Positions 1 through 9,058 of a stretch of 64,000 bases of DNA are shown here, piece by piece. Position numbers and translations under genes: made by a program. The notes beneath the pieces are model-generated. The model saw only the letters and a program-made list of their open reading frames with translations. It ran no database searches and was not told the origin of the DNA. This stretch comes from Cronobacter dublinensis subsp. dublinensis LMG 23823 (GTDB lineage Bacteria; Pseudomonadota; Gammaproteobacteria; Enterobacterales; Enterobacteriaceae), in NCBI RefSeq assembly GCF_001277235.1, contig NZ_CP012266.1, positions 1,364,001 through 1,428,000 of the forward strand. Reading direction: 5' to 3'. Position 1 is the first letter of the stretch; each line of letters opens with the position of its first letter.

Positions 1-789
1 ATTGCCCGAGCCCTGGCCGATGCACAGCAGAATGGCATCGCGGGTATGCCAGACTTTCTCCTGGCCCTGCCGGTCGCGCCACGCGCGCATCTGGTCATCC
101 ACGCGGTCGGCGGTGCGCCGCAGCGCCAGCTCGCGCAGCGCGATAAGATTGCCTTTACGGAAAAAGTGCTCGATGGCGCGCTCGGCCTGGCCGGTGATAT
201 AGACTTTGCCTTCATGCAGGCGCTGGCGCAGGTCGTCCGGCGGCAAATCCACCAGCACAATTTCATCTGCCGCGTCGAAAATCGGGTCCGGCACCGTTTC
301 GCGCACCTGAATACCGGTCACGCCGCCCACGACGTCGTTCAGGCTCTCCAGATGCTGCACGTTGACCGTAGTAAACACGTCGATGCCCGCGTCCAGCAGC
401 TCGTCGACATCCTGCCAGCGTTTCGGGTGGCGCGAGCCGGGCGCGTTACTGTGTGCCAGTTCATCCATCAGGATCAGCGCCGGGTTGCGGGCCAGCGCGC
501 CGTCGAGATCGAACTCCTGCACCACGCGGCCCCGGTGATGGATACGCTTAAGGGGCTGGATTGCCAGCCCCTTGAGTAATGCCGCCGTCTCCTGGCGGCC
601 GTGGGTTTCCACCACGCCCACCAGGATATCGAGGCCCTGCGCCCGCAGACGCTGGGCCTCCTGGAGCATGGCGTAGGTTTTCCCTACGCCTGCGCAGGCG
701 CCGAAGAAAATTTTGAGTTTTCCGCGCGTCCGTCCCTGCGTCTGCTCCAGCAGGCGATCCGGGTCGGGGCGCATCGGCTCTTCGGTCAT
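1..789 (-). CDS. kdpD: KdpD osmosensitive K+ sensor histidine kinase, N-terminal part
   Basis: Only the first 263 residues lie in the window; the gene runs off the left edge. They form the conserved N-terminal KdpD domain, which contains a Walker A-like GACAGVGKT motif near residue 30 and the segment VVETHGRQET. This domain is the cytoplasmic nucleotide-binding part and precedes the Usp-like, membrane and kinase domains, which are not visible here. KdpD senses K+ limitation and phosphorylates KdpE to switch on kdpFABC. The start is the ATG at 789, 9 bp after the kdpC stop, which fits a kdpFABCDE transcript. Confidence 0.95.
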   Translation of the reverse strand, partial: MTEEPMRPDPDRLLEQTQGRTRGKLKIFFGACAGVGKTYAMLQEAQRLRAQGLDILVGVVETHGRQETAALLKGLAIQPLKRIHHRGRVVQEFDLDGALARNPALILMDELAHSNAPGSRHPKRWQDVDELLDAGIDVFTTVNVQHLESLNDVVGGVTGIQVRETVPDPIFDAADEIVLVDLPPDDLRQRLHEGKVYITGQAERAIEHFFRKGNLIALRELALRRTADRVDDQMRAWRDRQGQEKVWHTRDAILLCIGQGSGN

Positions 790-798
790 GGTTTTTCC

Positions 799-1371
799 TT
801 ACGGTTGCAGGGCGTCCAGCGCCATATTCAGTTGCAGCACATTCACGACCGGCTGGCCGAGGAAACCGGCGAGCGGCGCCTGGGTCGCCTCGCGGATAAG
901 CCGTCCGACTTCCGCTTCAGAGATCCCGCGCGCCTGCGCCACACGCGGCGCCTGCCAGAAGGCGGCGTCCGGCGTGATGCCATAATCCAGACCGCTCGCA
1001 GAAGCCGTCACCAGCTCCACCGGCACCGCCGCGCGGGCGTCCGGGTTGGCGGCCCGCAGCGCGGCGACGCGCGCCTGCACCTGTTTATCCAGCTCCGGGT
1101 TACTGGCGGCGAGATTGCTGCCGCCGGAAGCCATTGGATTATAAGGCGCTTCGGCAGTGGCGGAAGGGCGGCCCTGGAAATATTTCGCCTCGCTGAACGC
1201 CTGGCCAATGAGGCGCGAGCCGCGAACCTCATCATTCTGGCGGATAAGCGAGCCTTGCGCCTGGTCGTTGAACCACCACTGGCCGAGCACGGTGGTCGCC
1301 AGCGGGTAGACGCCGCCGGTAATAAGCGTCAGGAAAATCAGTACTGCGAATGCAGGGCGTAACGTAGCCAT
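799..1371 (-). CDS. kdpC: KdpC, K+-transporting ATPase subunit C
   Basis: This 190-residue protein has the usual KdpC length. One N-terminal membrane helix (residues about 8–30, FAVLIFLTLITGGVYPL) is followed by a soluble periplasmic domain containing the family segment GSRLIGQ and a conserved C-terminal part ending VVNVLQLN. KdpC sits with KdpA, KdpB and KdpF in the Kdp complex and raises ATP affinity. A longer upstream reading frame exists, but the ATG at 1371 gives the family N-terminus and lies 11 bp after the kdpB stop. Confidence 0.96.
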   Translation of the reverse strand: MATLRPAFAVLIFLTLITGGVYPLATTVLGQWWFNDQAQGSLIRQNDEVRGSRLIGQAFSEAKYFQGRPSATAEAPYNPMASGGSNLAASNPELDKQVQARVAALRAANPDARAAVPVELVTASASGLDYGITPDAAFWQAPRVAQARGISEAEVGRLIREATQAPLAGFLGQPVVNVLQLNMALDALQP

Positions 1372-1382
1372 AGCGACTCCTT

Positions 1383-3431
1383 TTAAACCAGACCAAACAG
1401 CGTTAACAGCAGGTCGATGAGCTTGATGCCGATAAACGGCACTACAAGACCGCCCAGACCGTAAATCCACAGGTTACGACGCAGCATCGCCGCCGCCGCG
1501 AGCGGCTTGTAGCTCACGCCTTTCAGTGCCAGCGGGATCAGAAAGACGATAATCAGCGCGTTAAAGATAACGGCGCTCAGAATGGCCGAAGCGGGCGAGT
1601 GCAGATGCATCACGTTCAGCGCGTTAAGCTGCGGGTACGTCGCCGCGAACGCCGCCGGGATAATGGCGAAATATTTCGCCACGTCGTTGGCGATACTGAA
1701 CGTCGTCAGCGAGCCGCGCGTCATCAGCATCTGTTTGCCGATATGCACCACCTCGATGAGTTTGGTGGGGTTGGAGTCGAGATCGACCATGTTCCCCGCC
1801 TCTTTCGCCGCCTGGGTGCCGGAGTTCATCGCCACCGCCACGTCCGCCTGCGCCAGCGCCGGGGCGTCGTTGGTGCCATCGCCGGTCATCGCCACCAGCC
1901 GTCCTTCGGCCTGATACTGGCGGATCAGCGCCAGTTTGGCCTCCGGCGTCGCTTCGGAGAGAAAATCATCCACGCCCGCTTCGGCCGCGATGGCGGCGGC
2001 GGTCAGCCGGTTGTCGCCGGTGATCATCACCGTTTTGATGCCCATTTTGCGAAGCTGCGCGAAGCGCTCTTTAATGCCGCCTTTGACGATATCTTTCAGC
2101 GCGATAACGCCGAGCACCTGCGCGCCTTCGGCCACCACCAGCGGCGTGCCGCCGGTGCGCGCCACGCCTTCCACCAGCGTGTCCACTTGTGCCGGAAACT
2201 GCCCGCCGTTGGCTTCCACGTGGCGACGAATGGCGTCTACCGAGCCTTTACGGATCATCCGGTTCTGGACGTTAATCCCGCTCATGCGCGTCTGGGCGGT
2301 AAAGGGTACAAACGTCGCCTGAAGACTTTGCACGTCGCGCTCGCGCAGGTTAAAGCGCTGCTTGGCGAGCACCACGATGCTGCGGCCTTCCGGCGTTTCG
2401 TCGGCAAGCGAGGCGAGCTGCGCGGCGTCCGCCAGCGTTTTTTCATCGACGCCCGGCGCGGGCAGGAACGCGGAGGCCTGACGGTTGCCAAGCGTGATGG
2501 TGCCGGTTTTATCAAGCAGCAGCACGTCCACATCGCCCGCCGCTTCTACCGCGCGCCCGCTGGTGGCTATCACGTTCGCGCCCAGCATCCGGCTCATGCC
2601 CGCCACGCCGATGGCGGAGAGCAGCCCGCCGATGGTCGTCGGGATGAGACACACCAGCAGCGCCACCAGCACCGTCACGCTGACCGGCGTGCCGCCGTAC
2701 AGCGAGAAGGGATAGAGGGTCGCGGTCGCCAGCAGGAAGACGATGGTGAGCGCCACCAGCAGAATGGTGAGCGCGATTTCGTTCGGCGTTTTACGGCGCT
2801 CGGCGCTCTCGACCATCGCAATCATGCGGTCGAGGAACGTCTCGCCGGGGTTGACGCTGCACTGGATAACCAGCCAGTCGGAGAGAATGCGCGTGCCGCC
2901 GGTTACCGAGGCGAAATCGCCGCCCGATTCACGGATAACCGGCGCCGATTCGCCCGTAATGGCGCTCTCGTCAACCGACGCGCCGCCTTCGAGCACTTCG
3001 CCGTCGCACGGGATAATATCGCCGGCTTCCACCAGCACGATATCGCCTTTGCGCAGGTCGGTGGCGGGAACGTGATCCACCTGAGCGTCGTGGGTTGGTG
3101 CGCGCAGTTTACGGGCGAACGCGGTCTTTTTAACGCCCTTGAGGCTATTGGCCTGAGCTTTGCTGCGGCCCTCGGCCAGTGCTTCGGCGAAGTTCGCGAA
3201 CAGCACCGTAAACCACAGCCACAGGCTGATTGCGCCGGTAAACAGCGCCTCGCCCGGGAGCTTTCCGGTGGCAATCGCCACGGCAATCAGCGTGGTCAGC
3301 AGGCTGCCGACCCAGACGATAAACATGACCGGGTTGCGCCACTGGGCGCGCGGACTCAGTTTTTTAAAAGCATCGATCAGCGCCTGACGAACCAGGGACG
3401 ATTCGAACAGGGCCAGTTGCTTGCGACTCAT
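1383..3431 (-). CDS. kdpB: KdpB, K+-transporting P-type ATPase catalytic subunit
   Basis: The 682-residue P-type ATPase hydrolyses ATP to drive K+ import through KdpA. Visible motifs are the actuator segment DESAITGESAPV, the phosphorylation motif DKTGTITLGNR (the Asp is near residue 307), KGSVDAIRRHVE in the nucleotide-binding domain, and the hinge TGDGTNDAPALAQADVAVAMN. The reading frame extends 79 codons upstream. The ATG at 3431 gives the conserved start MSRKQLALFE and exactly the E. coli length, so I chose it. It follows kdpA after 20 bp. Confidence 0.97.
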   Translation of the reverse strand: MSRKQLALFESSLVRQALIDAFKKLSPRAQWRNPVMFIVWVGSLLTTLIAVAIATGKLPGEALFTGAISLWLWFTVLFANFAEALAEGRSKAQANSLKGVKKTAFARKLRAPTHDAQVDHVPATDLRKGDIVLVEAGDIIPCDGEVLEGGASVDESAITGESAPVIRESGGDFASVTGGTRILSDWLVIQCSVNPGETFLDRMIAMVESAERRKTPNEIALTILLVALTIVFLLATATLYPFSLYGGTPVSVTVLVALLVCLIPTTIGGLLSAIGVAGMSRMLGANVIATSGRAVEAAGDVDVLLLDKTGTITLGNRQASAFLPAPGVDEKTLADAAQLASLADETPEGRSIVVLAKQRFNLRERDVQSLQATFVPFTAQTRMSGINVQNRMIRKGSVDAIRRHVEANGGQFPAQVDTLVEGVARTGGTPLVVAEGAQVLGVIALKDIVKGGIKERFAQLRKMGIKTVMITGDNRLTAAAIAAEAGVDDFLSEATPEAKLALIRQYQAEGRLVAMTGDGTNDAPALAQADVAVAMNSGTQAAKEAGNMVDLDSNPTKLIEVVHIGKQMLMTRGSLTTFSIANDVAKYFAIIPAAFAATYPQLNALNVMHLHSPASAILSAVIFNALIIVFLIPLALKGVSYKPLAAAAMLRRNLWIYGLGGLVVPFIGIKLIDLLLTLFGLV

Positions 3432-3451
3432 GGATAGTGACTCCGCAATGG

Positions 3452-5134
3452 TCATTTCACAAGAGAAAGGTGTTCCGCGACCGGGCCTAAGGCGAGGGCG
3501 GGGATAAAGGTCAGGGCGCCGACCAGCAGCACCGTGCCCGTCAGCAGGCCGATAAACAGCGCGCCGTGAGTAGGCAGCGTGCCGGGGCTCGCGGGCTGGG
3601 CTTTTTTGGCGGCGAGCGACCCGGCAATCGCCATCACTGGCACAATCACCAGGAAGCGGCCAAACCACATGCAGAACGCCAGCAGCAGGTTCCAGAACGG
3701 CGTGTTGGCGCTAAGGCCCCCGAAGGCGCTGCCGTTGTTATTGGCGGCCGACGACACCGCGTACAGCACTTCGCTAAACCCGTGAATGCCGGGGTTGAAA
3801 ATGCCCGCGCGGCCCGCGTCGGTCATCAGCGCCAGCGCCGTGCCGATAAGCACCAGCGCAGGGGTGACCAGGATCGCCAGCGCGGTCATTTTCATCTCGC
3901 GCACGTCGATTTTTTTACCGAGGTATTCCGGCGTGCGGCCAATCATCAGCCCGGCGATAAACACGCCCAGCAGCACGAACAGCAGCATCCCGTACAGCCC
4001 GGATCCGACGCCGCCAAATACCACTTCGCCAATCTGCATCAGCCACATCGGCAGCATGCCACCGAGCGCGGTGAAAGAGTCGTGCATGGCGTTGACCGCG
4101 CCGCACGAGGCCGATGTGGTCACCACCGCGAACAGGCTGCTGGCGAGGATGCCAAAGCGGCTCTCTTTGCCTTCCATATTCACCGCGCTGTCGGCACCGA
4201 ACGTCAGGAAGTGCGGGTTCCCCGCGGTTTCGGCCCACATCACCAGCGCCACGCAGACTACGAAAATCACCGTCATGGTCCACAGAATGGCGCGGCCCTG
4301 ACGCGCGTTGCCCACCGCATCGCCGAAGGCGAAACAGAGCGCCGCCGGGATAATGAAAATCGCCAGCATCTGTACGAAGTTCGTTAGCGCAGTCGGGTTT
4401 TCAAACGGGTGTGAAGAGTTGACGTTAAAGAAGCCGCCGCCGTTGGTGCCGAGCATCTTGATGGCTTCCTGCGAGGCGACCGGGCCCATCGGCAGCATCT
4501 GCTGTGCGCCTTCAAGCGTGGTAAACGGCTGGTAGGCTGAGAAGTTTTGAATCGCACCTTGTTGAATAAAAAACAGGGCGATAATCAGCGAAATGGGCAC
4601 CAGCACCCACAGCGTCACGCGGGTGAGATCCTGCCAGGCGTTGCCGAGCGTGCTCGCCGACTGGCGCGCGAACGCGCGGATCAGCGCAAACGCCACGGCG
4701 ATGCCGGTGGCGGCGGAGAGGAAGTTCTGCACCGCGAGGCCCGCCATCTGGCTGAAATAACTTAAAGTGCTTTCGCCCGCATAGGCTTGCCAGTTGGTAT
4801 TGGTGACGAAGCTCACCGCCGTATTGAGCGCCAGATCCCAGGAAAGCCCCGGCATCTGCTGCGGATTCAGCGGCAGAAAGCCCTGGCACATGAGAAGGGT
4901 AAACAGCACCACCAGCCCGAGCGCGTTAAACAGCAGGATTGCCAGCAGATAGCGCTTCCAGTCCATCTCCTCGTGTTGAATACCGAGCACGGTCCAGAGC
5001 ACGCGCTCCACGCCGCCCACGCCCGGCAGGGGCTCGCCGTCGATAAGCCGGGCCAACAGGGCGCCGAGCGGTCTTGCGAGCGCCATCAGTACCAGTAAAA
5101 AACTGGCGATAAGTAAAAATCCCGAGGCCGCCAT
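3452..5134 (-). CDS. kdpA: KdpA, K+-transporting ATPase channel subunit
   Basis: The 560-residue multi-spanning inner-membrane protein resembles a K+ channel and binds and translocates K+. The four selectivity-filter-type segments are recognisable: TNTNWQ, GTNGGGFFNVNSSHP, TSASCGAVNAMHD and AANNNGSAF. Length and N-terminus match the family (E. coli 557 residues). The start ATG shares one base with the kdpF stop (TGATG), indicating translational coupling. Confidence 0.97.
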   Translation of the reverse strand: MAASGFLLIASFLLVLMALARPLGALLARLIDGEPLPGVGGVERVLWTVLGIQHEEMDWKRYLLAILLFNALGLVVLFTLLMCQGFLPLNPQQMPGLSWDLALNTAVSFVTNTNWQAYAGESTLSYFSQMAGLAVQNFLSAATGIAVAFALIRAFARQSASTLGNAWQDLTRVTLWVLVPISLIIALFFIQQGAIQNFSAYQPFTTLEGAQQMLPMGPVASQEAIKMLGTNGGGFFNVNSSHPFENPTALTNFVQMLAIFIIPAALCFAFGDAVGNARQGRAILWTMTVIFVVCVALVMWAETAGNPHFLTFGADSAVNMEGKESRFGILASSLFAVVTTSASCGAVNAMHDSFTALGGMLPMWLMQIGEVVFGGVGSGLYGMLLFVLLGVFIAGLMIGRTPEYLGKKIDVREMKMTALAILVTPALVLIGTALALMTDAGRAGIFNPGIHGFSEVLYAVSSAANNNGSAFGGLSANTPFWNLLLAFCMWFGRFLVIVPVMAIAGSLAAKKAQPASPGTLPTHGALFIGLLTGTVLLVGALTFIPALALGPVAEHLSLVK

Positions 5135-5223
5135 CAGAACGCCTCCGCATTAATCAGGGCGTATACCAGATAGCCCAGCAACAGGAAAACCAGCACGATG
5201 CCGGTTAGCAGGCCTGCACTCAC
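5134..5223 (-). CDS. kdpF: KdpF, small Kdp complex subunit
   Basis: This 29-residue single-helix membrane peptide (MSAGLLTGIVLVFLLLGYLV…INAEAF) is nearly identical to E. coli KdpF and stabilises the Kdp complex. It starts with GTG at 5223, 7 bases after a strong GGAGGTGG ribosome site. It is the first gene of the operon and its TGA overlaps the kdpA ATG by one base. Confidence 0.92.
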   Translation of the reverse strand: MSAGLLTGIVLVFLLLGYLVYALINAEAF

Positions 5224-5538
5224 AATCCACCTCCATGGGGGTTTTTGGAATATGGGCAGAGGGTAGGGATTCAGGCGTAAAGGTTTCGCAAAAATCGCGA
5301 AGCAGGGTGTAAAAAAAATATAAAAATCACAAAGACCCTGATTTAACTGCGGGTTAGTATTTCGTTAACCATTTTGTAACTTATTTACGGTATCAATTGT
5401 AAAGATGCTAAGAATTGGTCTTAAAAGGTGGTCGGATGAGTAGTAAAATTACAGGCAAAACGGTACAATTTTAACCAGCTCACAAAATTCACTTTCCGGC
5501 CTTGCGTGCCGGGCAATTTAAAAATGGGGGAGAAACCT
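5224..5538. other. kdpF–ybfA divergent intergenic region
   Basis: This 315-bp region separates the divergent kdpF and ybfA. It holds the kdp leader with the KdpE site and an AT-rich stretch (about 5330–5480) that probably carries the ybfA promoter. I see no further gene, RNA or repeat in it. Confidence 0.6.
5305..5327 (-). promoter_or_regulatory. KdpE binding site of kdpFABC
   Basis: Read on the minus strand, this is an AT-rich stretch (ATTTTTATA followed by eight T, then ACACCC). It closely resembles the 23-bp T-rich site bound by phosphorylated KdpE upstream of E. coli kdpF. It lies about 80 bp upstream of the kdpF start. The following GATTTTTGCGAAAC stretch is also as in E. coli. The assignment rests on remembered similarity. 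Confidence 0.65.
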
Positions 5539-5745
5539 ATGTCTTTATATAAAAAATATCCTTCGCATCAGGTCTTCCTGCGTCGCGCGCTGGTGCTGGT
5601 GGCGGGCATTGTCGCTCTGCCCGTAATGCTGTTCTGGAAAGATCGCGCACGCTTTTACAGCTATCTGCATCGCGTGTGGTCGAAAACCAGCGATCAGCCG
5701 GTCTGGATGGCCCAGGCGGAACAAACCGCTAGCTATTTCTACTGA
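5539..5745 (+). CDS. ybfA: YbfA small membrane-associated protein
   Basis: The 68-residue protein is homologous to E. coli YbfA, with the shared segment LFWKDRARFYSYLHRVWSK and a C-terminus ending in SYFY. One hydrophobic helix (about residues 16–31, ALVLVAGIVALPVMLF) is followed by a basic segment, suggesting a single-pass inner-membrane protein. The function is unknown to me. The start at 5539 (MSLYKKYP) lies 8 bp after a GGGGGAG ribosome site; the in-frame ATG at 5506 would add 11 residues absent from E. coli. It is followed by its own terminator. Confidence 0.88.
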   Translation: MSLYKKYPSHQVFLRRALVLVAGIVALPVMLFWKDRARFYSYLHRVWSKTSDQPVWMAQAEQTASYFY

Positions 5746-5760
5746 TTCGCGCGCACCCTT

Positions 5761-5789
5761 AAAAACCGCTCACATTGAGCGGTTTTTTT
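5761..5789 (+). terminator. Rho-independent terminator after ybfA
   Basis: A 7-bp stem CCGCTCA / TGAGCGG with loop CAT is followed by seven T and preceded by five A. It lies 15 bp after the ybfA stop. Confidence 0.88.
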
Positions 5790-5894
5790 ATGCCTGCGCT
5801 ACCTGCGCGCCGCTGCGTTTTTCGCAGTCATCAGACTGGTGTTAACAGGCCGCCTCTGGCTACACTGAGAGTGTATAAAAATGAGGATGGCCGA

Positions 5895-6851
5895 ATGAGT
5901 ATAAAAATCCCTGTTGGCATTAGCGCCTGTCTTTTAGGGGAAAATGTGCGTTTTGACGGCGGCCATAAACGGCTCGCCTTTGCGGTGGAAGAGCTGGCGC
6001 CCTGGGTGAAGTATGAGCCGGTCTGCCCCGAAATGGCGGTGGGCCTGCCGGTGCCGCGCCCGGCGCTGCGTCTGGTGAAAACCGACGACGGCCACCCTGC
6101 GCTGCGCTTTAGCGATAAACGCGAGGGCGATTTAACCGAGGAGATGACGGCCTTTTCCGAGGCGCGCGTCAGCCGTCTTGGTCACCTGTGCGGCTATATT
6201 GTCTGCGCCAAGTCGCCAAGCTGCGGCATGGAGCGCGTGCGCGTCTACGATGCGGACGGTAAAAATAACCGTAAAGCCGGTCGCGGCATCTACACCGATA
6301 TTCTGATGAAAGCGCTGCCCTGGCTGCCGGTGGAAGAGGACGGACGCCTGTACGACCCGGCCATTCGCGAGAATTTCGTCGAGCGCATTTATACCCTGCA
6401 TGAACTGCACGCGCTGCGCGCCGAAGGGCTGACGCGCGGTAATCTGATAGCCTTTCACAGCCGCTACAAACTTCTGCTGCTGGCGCATTCGCAGCCGCTC
6501 TATCGCGAGCTGGGGCGCTTTGTCTCCGCCATCGACAAGTGGGAGTCTCTGGATGCCTATTTCGAGGAGTACCGCATGCGCCTGATGACGCTGCTGTCGG
6601 TACAGGCGACTCGCCGCAACCACACCAACGTACTGATGCATGTGCAGGGCTACTTCCGCGAGCAGCTCAACGGGCGTCAGCGTCAGGAGCTGTCCACGCT
6701 TATCGACCGCTACCGTCAGGGCACCCAGCCGCTGCTGGCGCCGGTGACGCTGCTTAAGCACTACATGGCGGAATTCCCTGACCCCTACCTTGATCAACAA
6801 CGCTATTTCGAGCCTTACCCGGAAGCGCTGCGCCTGCGCTATGGCCGTTAA
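5895..6851 (+). CDS. ybgA: YbgA, TudS-like (DUF523) plus DUF1722 two-domain protein
   Basis: The 318-residue protein has two parts. Residues about 5–150 form a DUF523 domain, the family of the [4Fe-4S] enzyme thiouracil desulfurase (TudS). Three cysteines that could hold the cluster are visible: Cys12 (GISACLLG), Cys44 (PVCPEMAVGLP, with Glu46) and Cys110 (KSPSCGMERV). Residues about 180–318 form DUF1722, including FHSRYKLLLLAHSQPLYRELG. E. coli K-12 YbgA, as I recall it, is about 169 residues and holds only the DUF1722 part. The start ATG at 5895 gives the family N-terminus; the ATG at 5775 adds unrelated residues. The gene lies 12 bp before phr and is probably co-transcribed. The substrate is unknown; the desulfurase role is inferred from the motifs. 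Confidence 0.85.
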   Translation: MSIKIPVGISACLLGENVRFDGGHKRLAFAVEELAPWVKYEPVCPEMAVGLPVPRPALRLVKTDDGHPALRFSDKREGDLTEEMTAFSEARVSRLGHLCGYIVCAKSPSCGMERVRVYDADGKNNRKAGRGIYTDILMKALPWLPVEEDGRLYDPAIRENFVERIYTLHELHALRAEGLTRGNLIAFHSRYKLLLLAHSQPLYRELGRFVSAIDKWESLDAYFEEYRMRLMTLLSVQATRRNHTNVLMHVQGYFREQLNGRQRQELSTLIDRYRQGTQPLLAPVTLLKHYMAEFPDPYLDQQRYFEPYPEALRLRYGR

Positions 6852-6863
6852 ACAAGGAGTGTT

Positions 6864-8285
6864 ATGACCACGCATCTGGTCTGGTTTCGCGCGGATTTAC
6901 GCGTTTTTGATAACCTGGCGCTCGCCGCCGCCTGCCGTGACCCCGACGCGCGGGTGATCGGTCTTTTTATCGCGACCCCGCAACAGTGGCGCGATCACAC
7001 GCTCGCGCCGCGCCAGGCGGCGTTCATCTGGCAAAACCTTGAGGCGCTGCAGCTGGCGCTCGCGAAACGCGGCATTCCGCTCTTTACCCGCGAGGCCCCC
7101 GATTTCGCCGCCGCCGTGGAGACGCTCGCGACGTTTTGCGACGAGCATCAGGTCTCGGCGCTTTTTTACAACTATCAGTATGAGCTGAACGAGGCCCGGC
7201 GCGACGCGGCGGTCGAGCGCCGGCTTGCTGAGCGCGTCGCCTGCCAGGGCTTTGATGACAGCGTGATGCTGCCGCCCGGAAGCGTCGTGACCGGTAGCGG
7301 CGAGATGTATAAAGTTTTCACGCCGTACAGCCGGGCATTTTTGCGCCGTCTCGGCGAAGGGCTGCCGCCGTGCGTGAACGCGCCAAAACCGCGCGCGGGC
7401 GGTGCGATAAGCGACGTGCCCGCGCTCGCCCCCTTTGATTACCCGTGCGAGACGCCGGACGCGCTGCTGTTTCCGGCGGGCGAGGAGGCCGCGCTGCAAC
7501 GCCTGCGCGAATTCTGCCAGACGGCGGCGGGCGACTATCCCGAAAAGCGCGATTTCCCGGCAATTCGCGGCACCAGTTTGCTTTCGCCCTATCTCGCCAT
7601 CGGCGTGCTGTCGCCGCGCCAGTGTCTGCATCGCTTGCTCACCGAACACCCGCGCGCGCTGGAAGGCGGCAGCGGGGCGGTCTGGCTAAATGAGCTTATC
7701 TGGCGCGAGTTCTATCGCCATCTTATCGTCGCCTGGCCGTGCCTGTGCCGTCATCAGCCGTTTGTCGACTGGACGGCGCGGGTGGCGTGGCAGCAGAACG
7801 ACGCGCTGTTCGAGGCCTGGTGCGAGGGGCGCACGGGTTACCCGATTGTCGACGCCGCCATGCGTCAGATGAATGCGACCGGCTGGATGCATAACCGGTT
7901 GCGTATGATAACCGCCAGCTTTCTGGTCAAAGACTTACTGGTCGACTGGCGGCGTGGCGAACGCTATTTTATGTCGCAACTGATCGACGGCGATTTCGCG
8001 GCGAACAACGGCGGCTGGCAGTGGGCGGCTTCGACAGGCACCGACGCCGCGCCTTATTTCCGCATCTTCAACCCCACCACGCAGGGGCAGCGGTTTGACG
8101 CCGACGGCGATTTTATCCGCCGCTGGGTGCCGGAGCTGAGCCACATCCCCGGCAAGGCGGTGCATGAGCCGCATGACTGGGCGAAAAAGCAGGGCGCGGC
8201 GCTGCGTTATCCGAAACCCATCGTCGACCATAAAAAAGCCCGCGTCGCCACGCTCGCGGCGTTTGAAGCGGCCCGTAAGGAATAG
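6864..8285 (+). CDS. phrB: Deoxyribodipyrimidine photolyase
   Basis: The 473-residue DNA repair flavoprotein uses blue light to split cyclobutane pyrimidine dimers. The N-terminal antenna-binding domain (LVWFRADLRVFDNLAL) is followed by the FAD-binding photolyase domain. Visible there are WLNELIWREFYRHL, GYPIVDAAMRQMNATGWMHNR and GGWQWAASTGTDAAPYFRIF. The Trp residues of the electron-transfer chain fall in these segments. Length equals E. coli Phr within one residue. It follows ybgA by 12 bp and precedes ybgI by 9 bp; the dtpD peptide transporter found here in E. coli is missing. Confidence 0.97.
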   Translation: MTTHLVWFRADLRVFDNLALAAACRDPDARVIGLFIATPQQWRDHTLAPRQAAFIWQNLEALQLALAKRGIPLFTREAPDFAAAVETLATFCDEHQVSALFYNYQYELNEARRDAAVERRLAERVACQGFDDSVMLPPGSVVTGSGEMYKVFTPYSRAFLRRLGEGLPPCVNAPKPRAGGAISDVPALAPFDYPCETPDALLFPAGEEAALQRLREFCQTAAGDYPEKRDFPAIRGTSLLSPYLAIGVLSPRQCLHRLLTEHPRALEGGSGAVWLNELIWREFYRHLIVAWPCLCRHQPFVDWTARVAWQQNDALFEAWCEGRTGYPIVDAAMRQMNATGWMHNRLRMITASFLVKDLLVDWRRGERYFMSQLIDGDFAANNGGWQWAASTGTDAAPYFRIFNPTTQGQRFDADGDFIRRWVPELSHIPGKAVHEPHDWAKKQGAALRYPKPIVDHKKARVATLAAFEAARKE

Positions 8286-8294
8286 AGAGACCCT

Positions 8295-9038
8295 ATGAAA
8301 AACAGCGAACTGGAACAACTGATTAACGACAAACTCAACAGCGCGACGTTCAGCGATTACGCGCCGAACGGGTTGCAGGTCGAAGGCCGCGATGAGGTGC
8401 GAAAAATCGTCACCGGCGTGACCGCAAGCCAGGCGCTGCTTGATGAAGCGGTGCGCCAGCAGGCGGACGCCGTGATTGTGCACCACGGCTATTTCTGGAA
8501 AGGCGAATCGCCGGTGGTGCGTGGCATGAAGCGCAACCGCCTGAAAACGCTGCTGACCCACGACATTAATCTCTACGGCTGGCACCTGCCGCTCGACGCG
8601 CACCCGCAGCTTGGCAATAACGTCCAGCTGGCGCAGCTGCTCGGCATTGAAGTAAAAGGCGAAATCGAACCGCTGGTGCCGTGGGGCGAGCTTTCGATGG
8701 CGGTCTCTGGCCCGGAATTCGCCTCCTGGCTTGAGGCGCGTCTGGGGCGTCGTCCGCTGTGGTGCGGCGATACCGGCCCTGACCTTGTGAAACGCGTCGC
8801 CTGGTGTACCGGCGGCGGCCAGAGCTTTATCGACAGCGCGGCGCGCTTCGGCGTCGATGCGTTTATCACCGGCGAAGTGTCGGAGCAGACCATTCACTCG
8901 GCGCGTGAGCAAGGGCTGCACTTTTACGCCGCCGGCCACCACGCCACCGAGCGCGGCGGCATTCGGGCGCTCAGCGAGTGGCTGAACGAAACCACCGATC
9001 TGGACGTGACCTTTATCGATATCCCGAACCCGGCTTAA
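8295..9038 (+). CDS. ybgI: YbgI, Nif3-like dinuclear metal protein
   Basis: The 247-residue protein belongs to the Nif3/DUF34 family, toroid-shaped hexamers with a two-metal site. Probable metal ligands are in VIVHHGYFWKGE, GWHLPLDAH and FYAAGHHATERGGI. The biochemical role is unsettled; GTP cyclohydrolase I type 2-like annotations are from homology only. It lies between phr and pxpB with a 20-bp gap to the latter, as in E. coli. Confidence 0.94.
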   Translation: MKNSELEQLINDKLNSATFSDYAPNGLQVEGRDEVRKIVTGVTASQALLDEAVRQQADAVIVHHGYFWKGESPVVRGMKRNRLKTLLTHDINLYGWHLPLDAHPQLGNNVQLAQLLGIEVKGEIEPLVPWGELSMAVSGPEFASWLEARLGRRPLWCGDTGPDLVKRVAWCTGGGQSFIDSAARFGVDAFITGEVSEQTIHSAREQGLHFYAAGHHATERGGIRALSEWLNETTDLDVTFIDIPNPA

Positions 9039-9058
9039 ACAACACAAGAGAGGAAAAC

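Noticed and set aside
1599..3437. 612-codon open frame antisense to kdpB
   Set aside because: It is a codon-bias shadow: Arg/His/Gly-rich, no recognisable motif, and fully inside a well-conserved gene.
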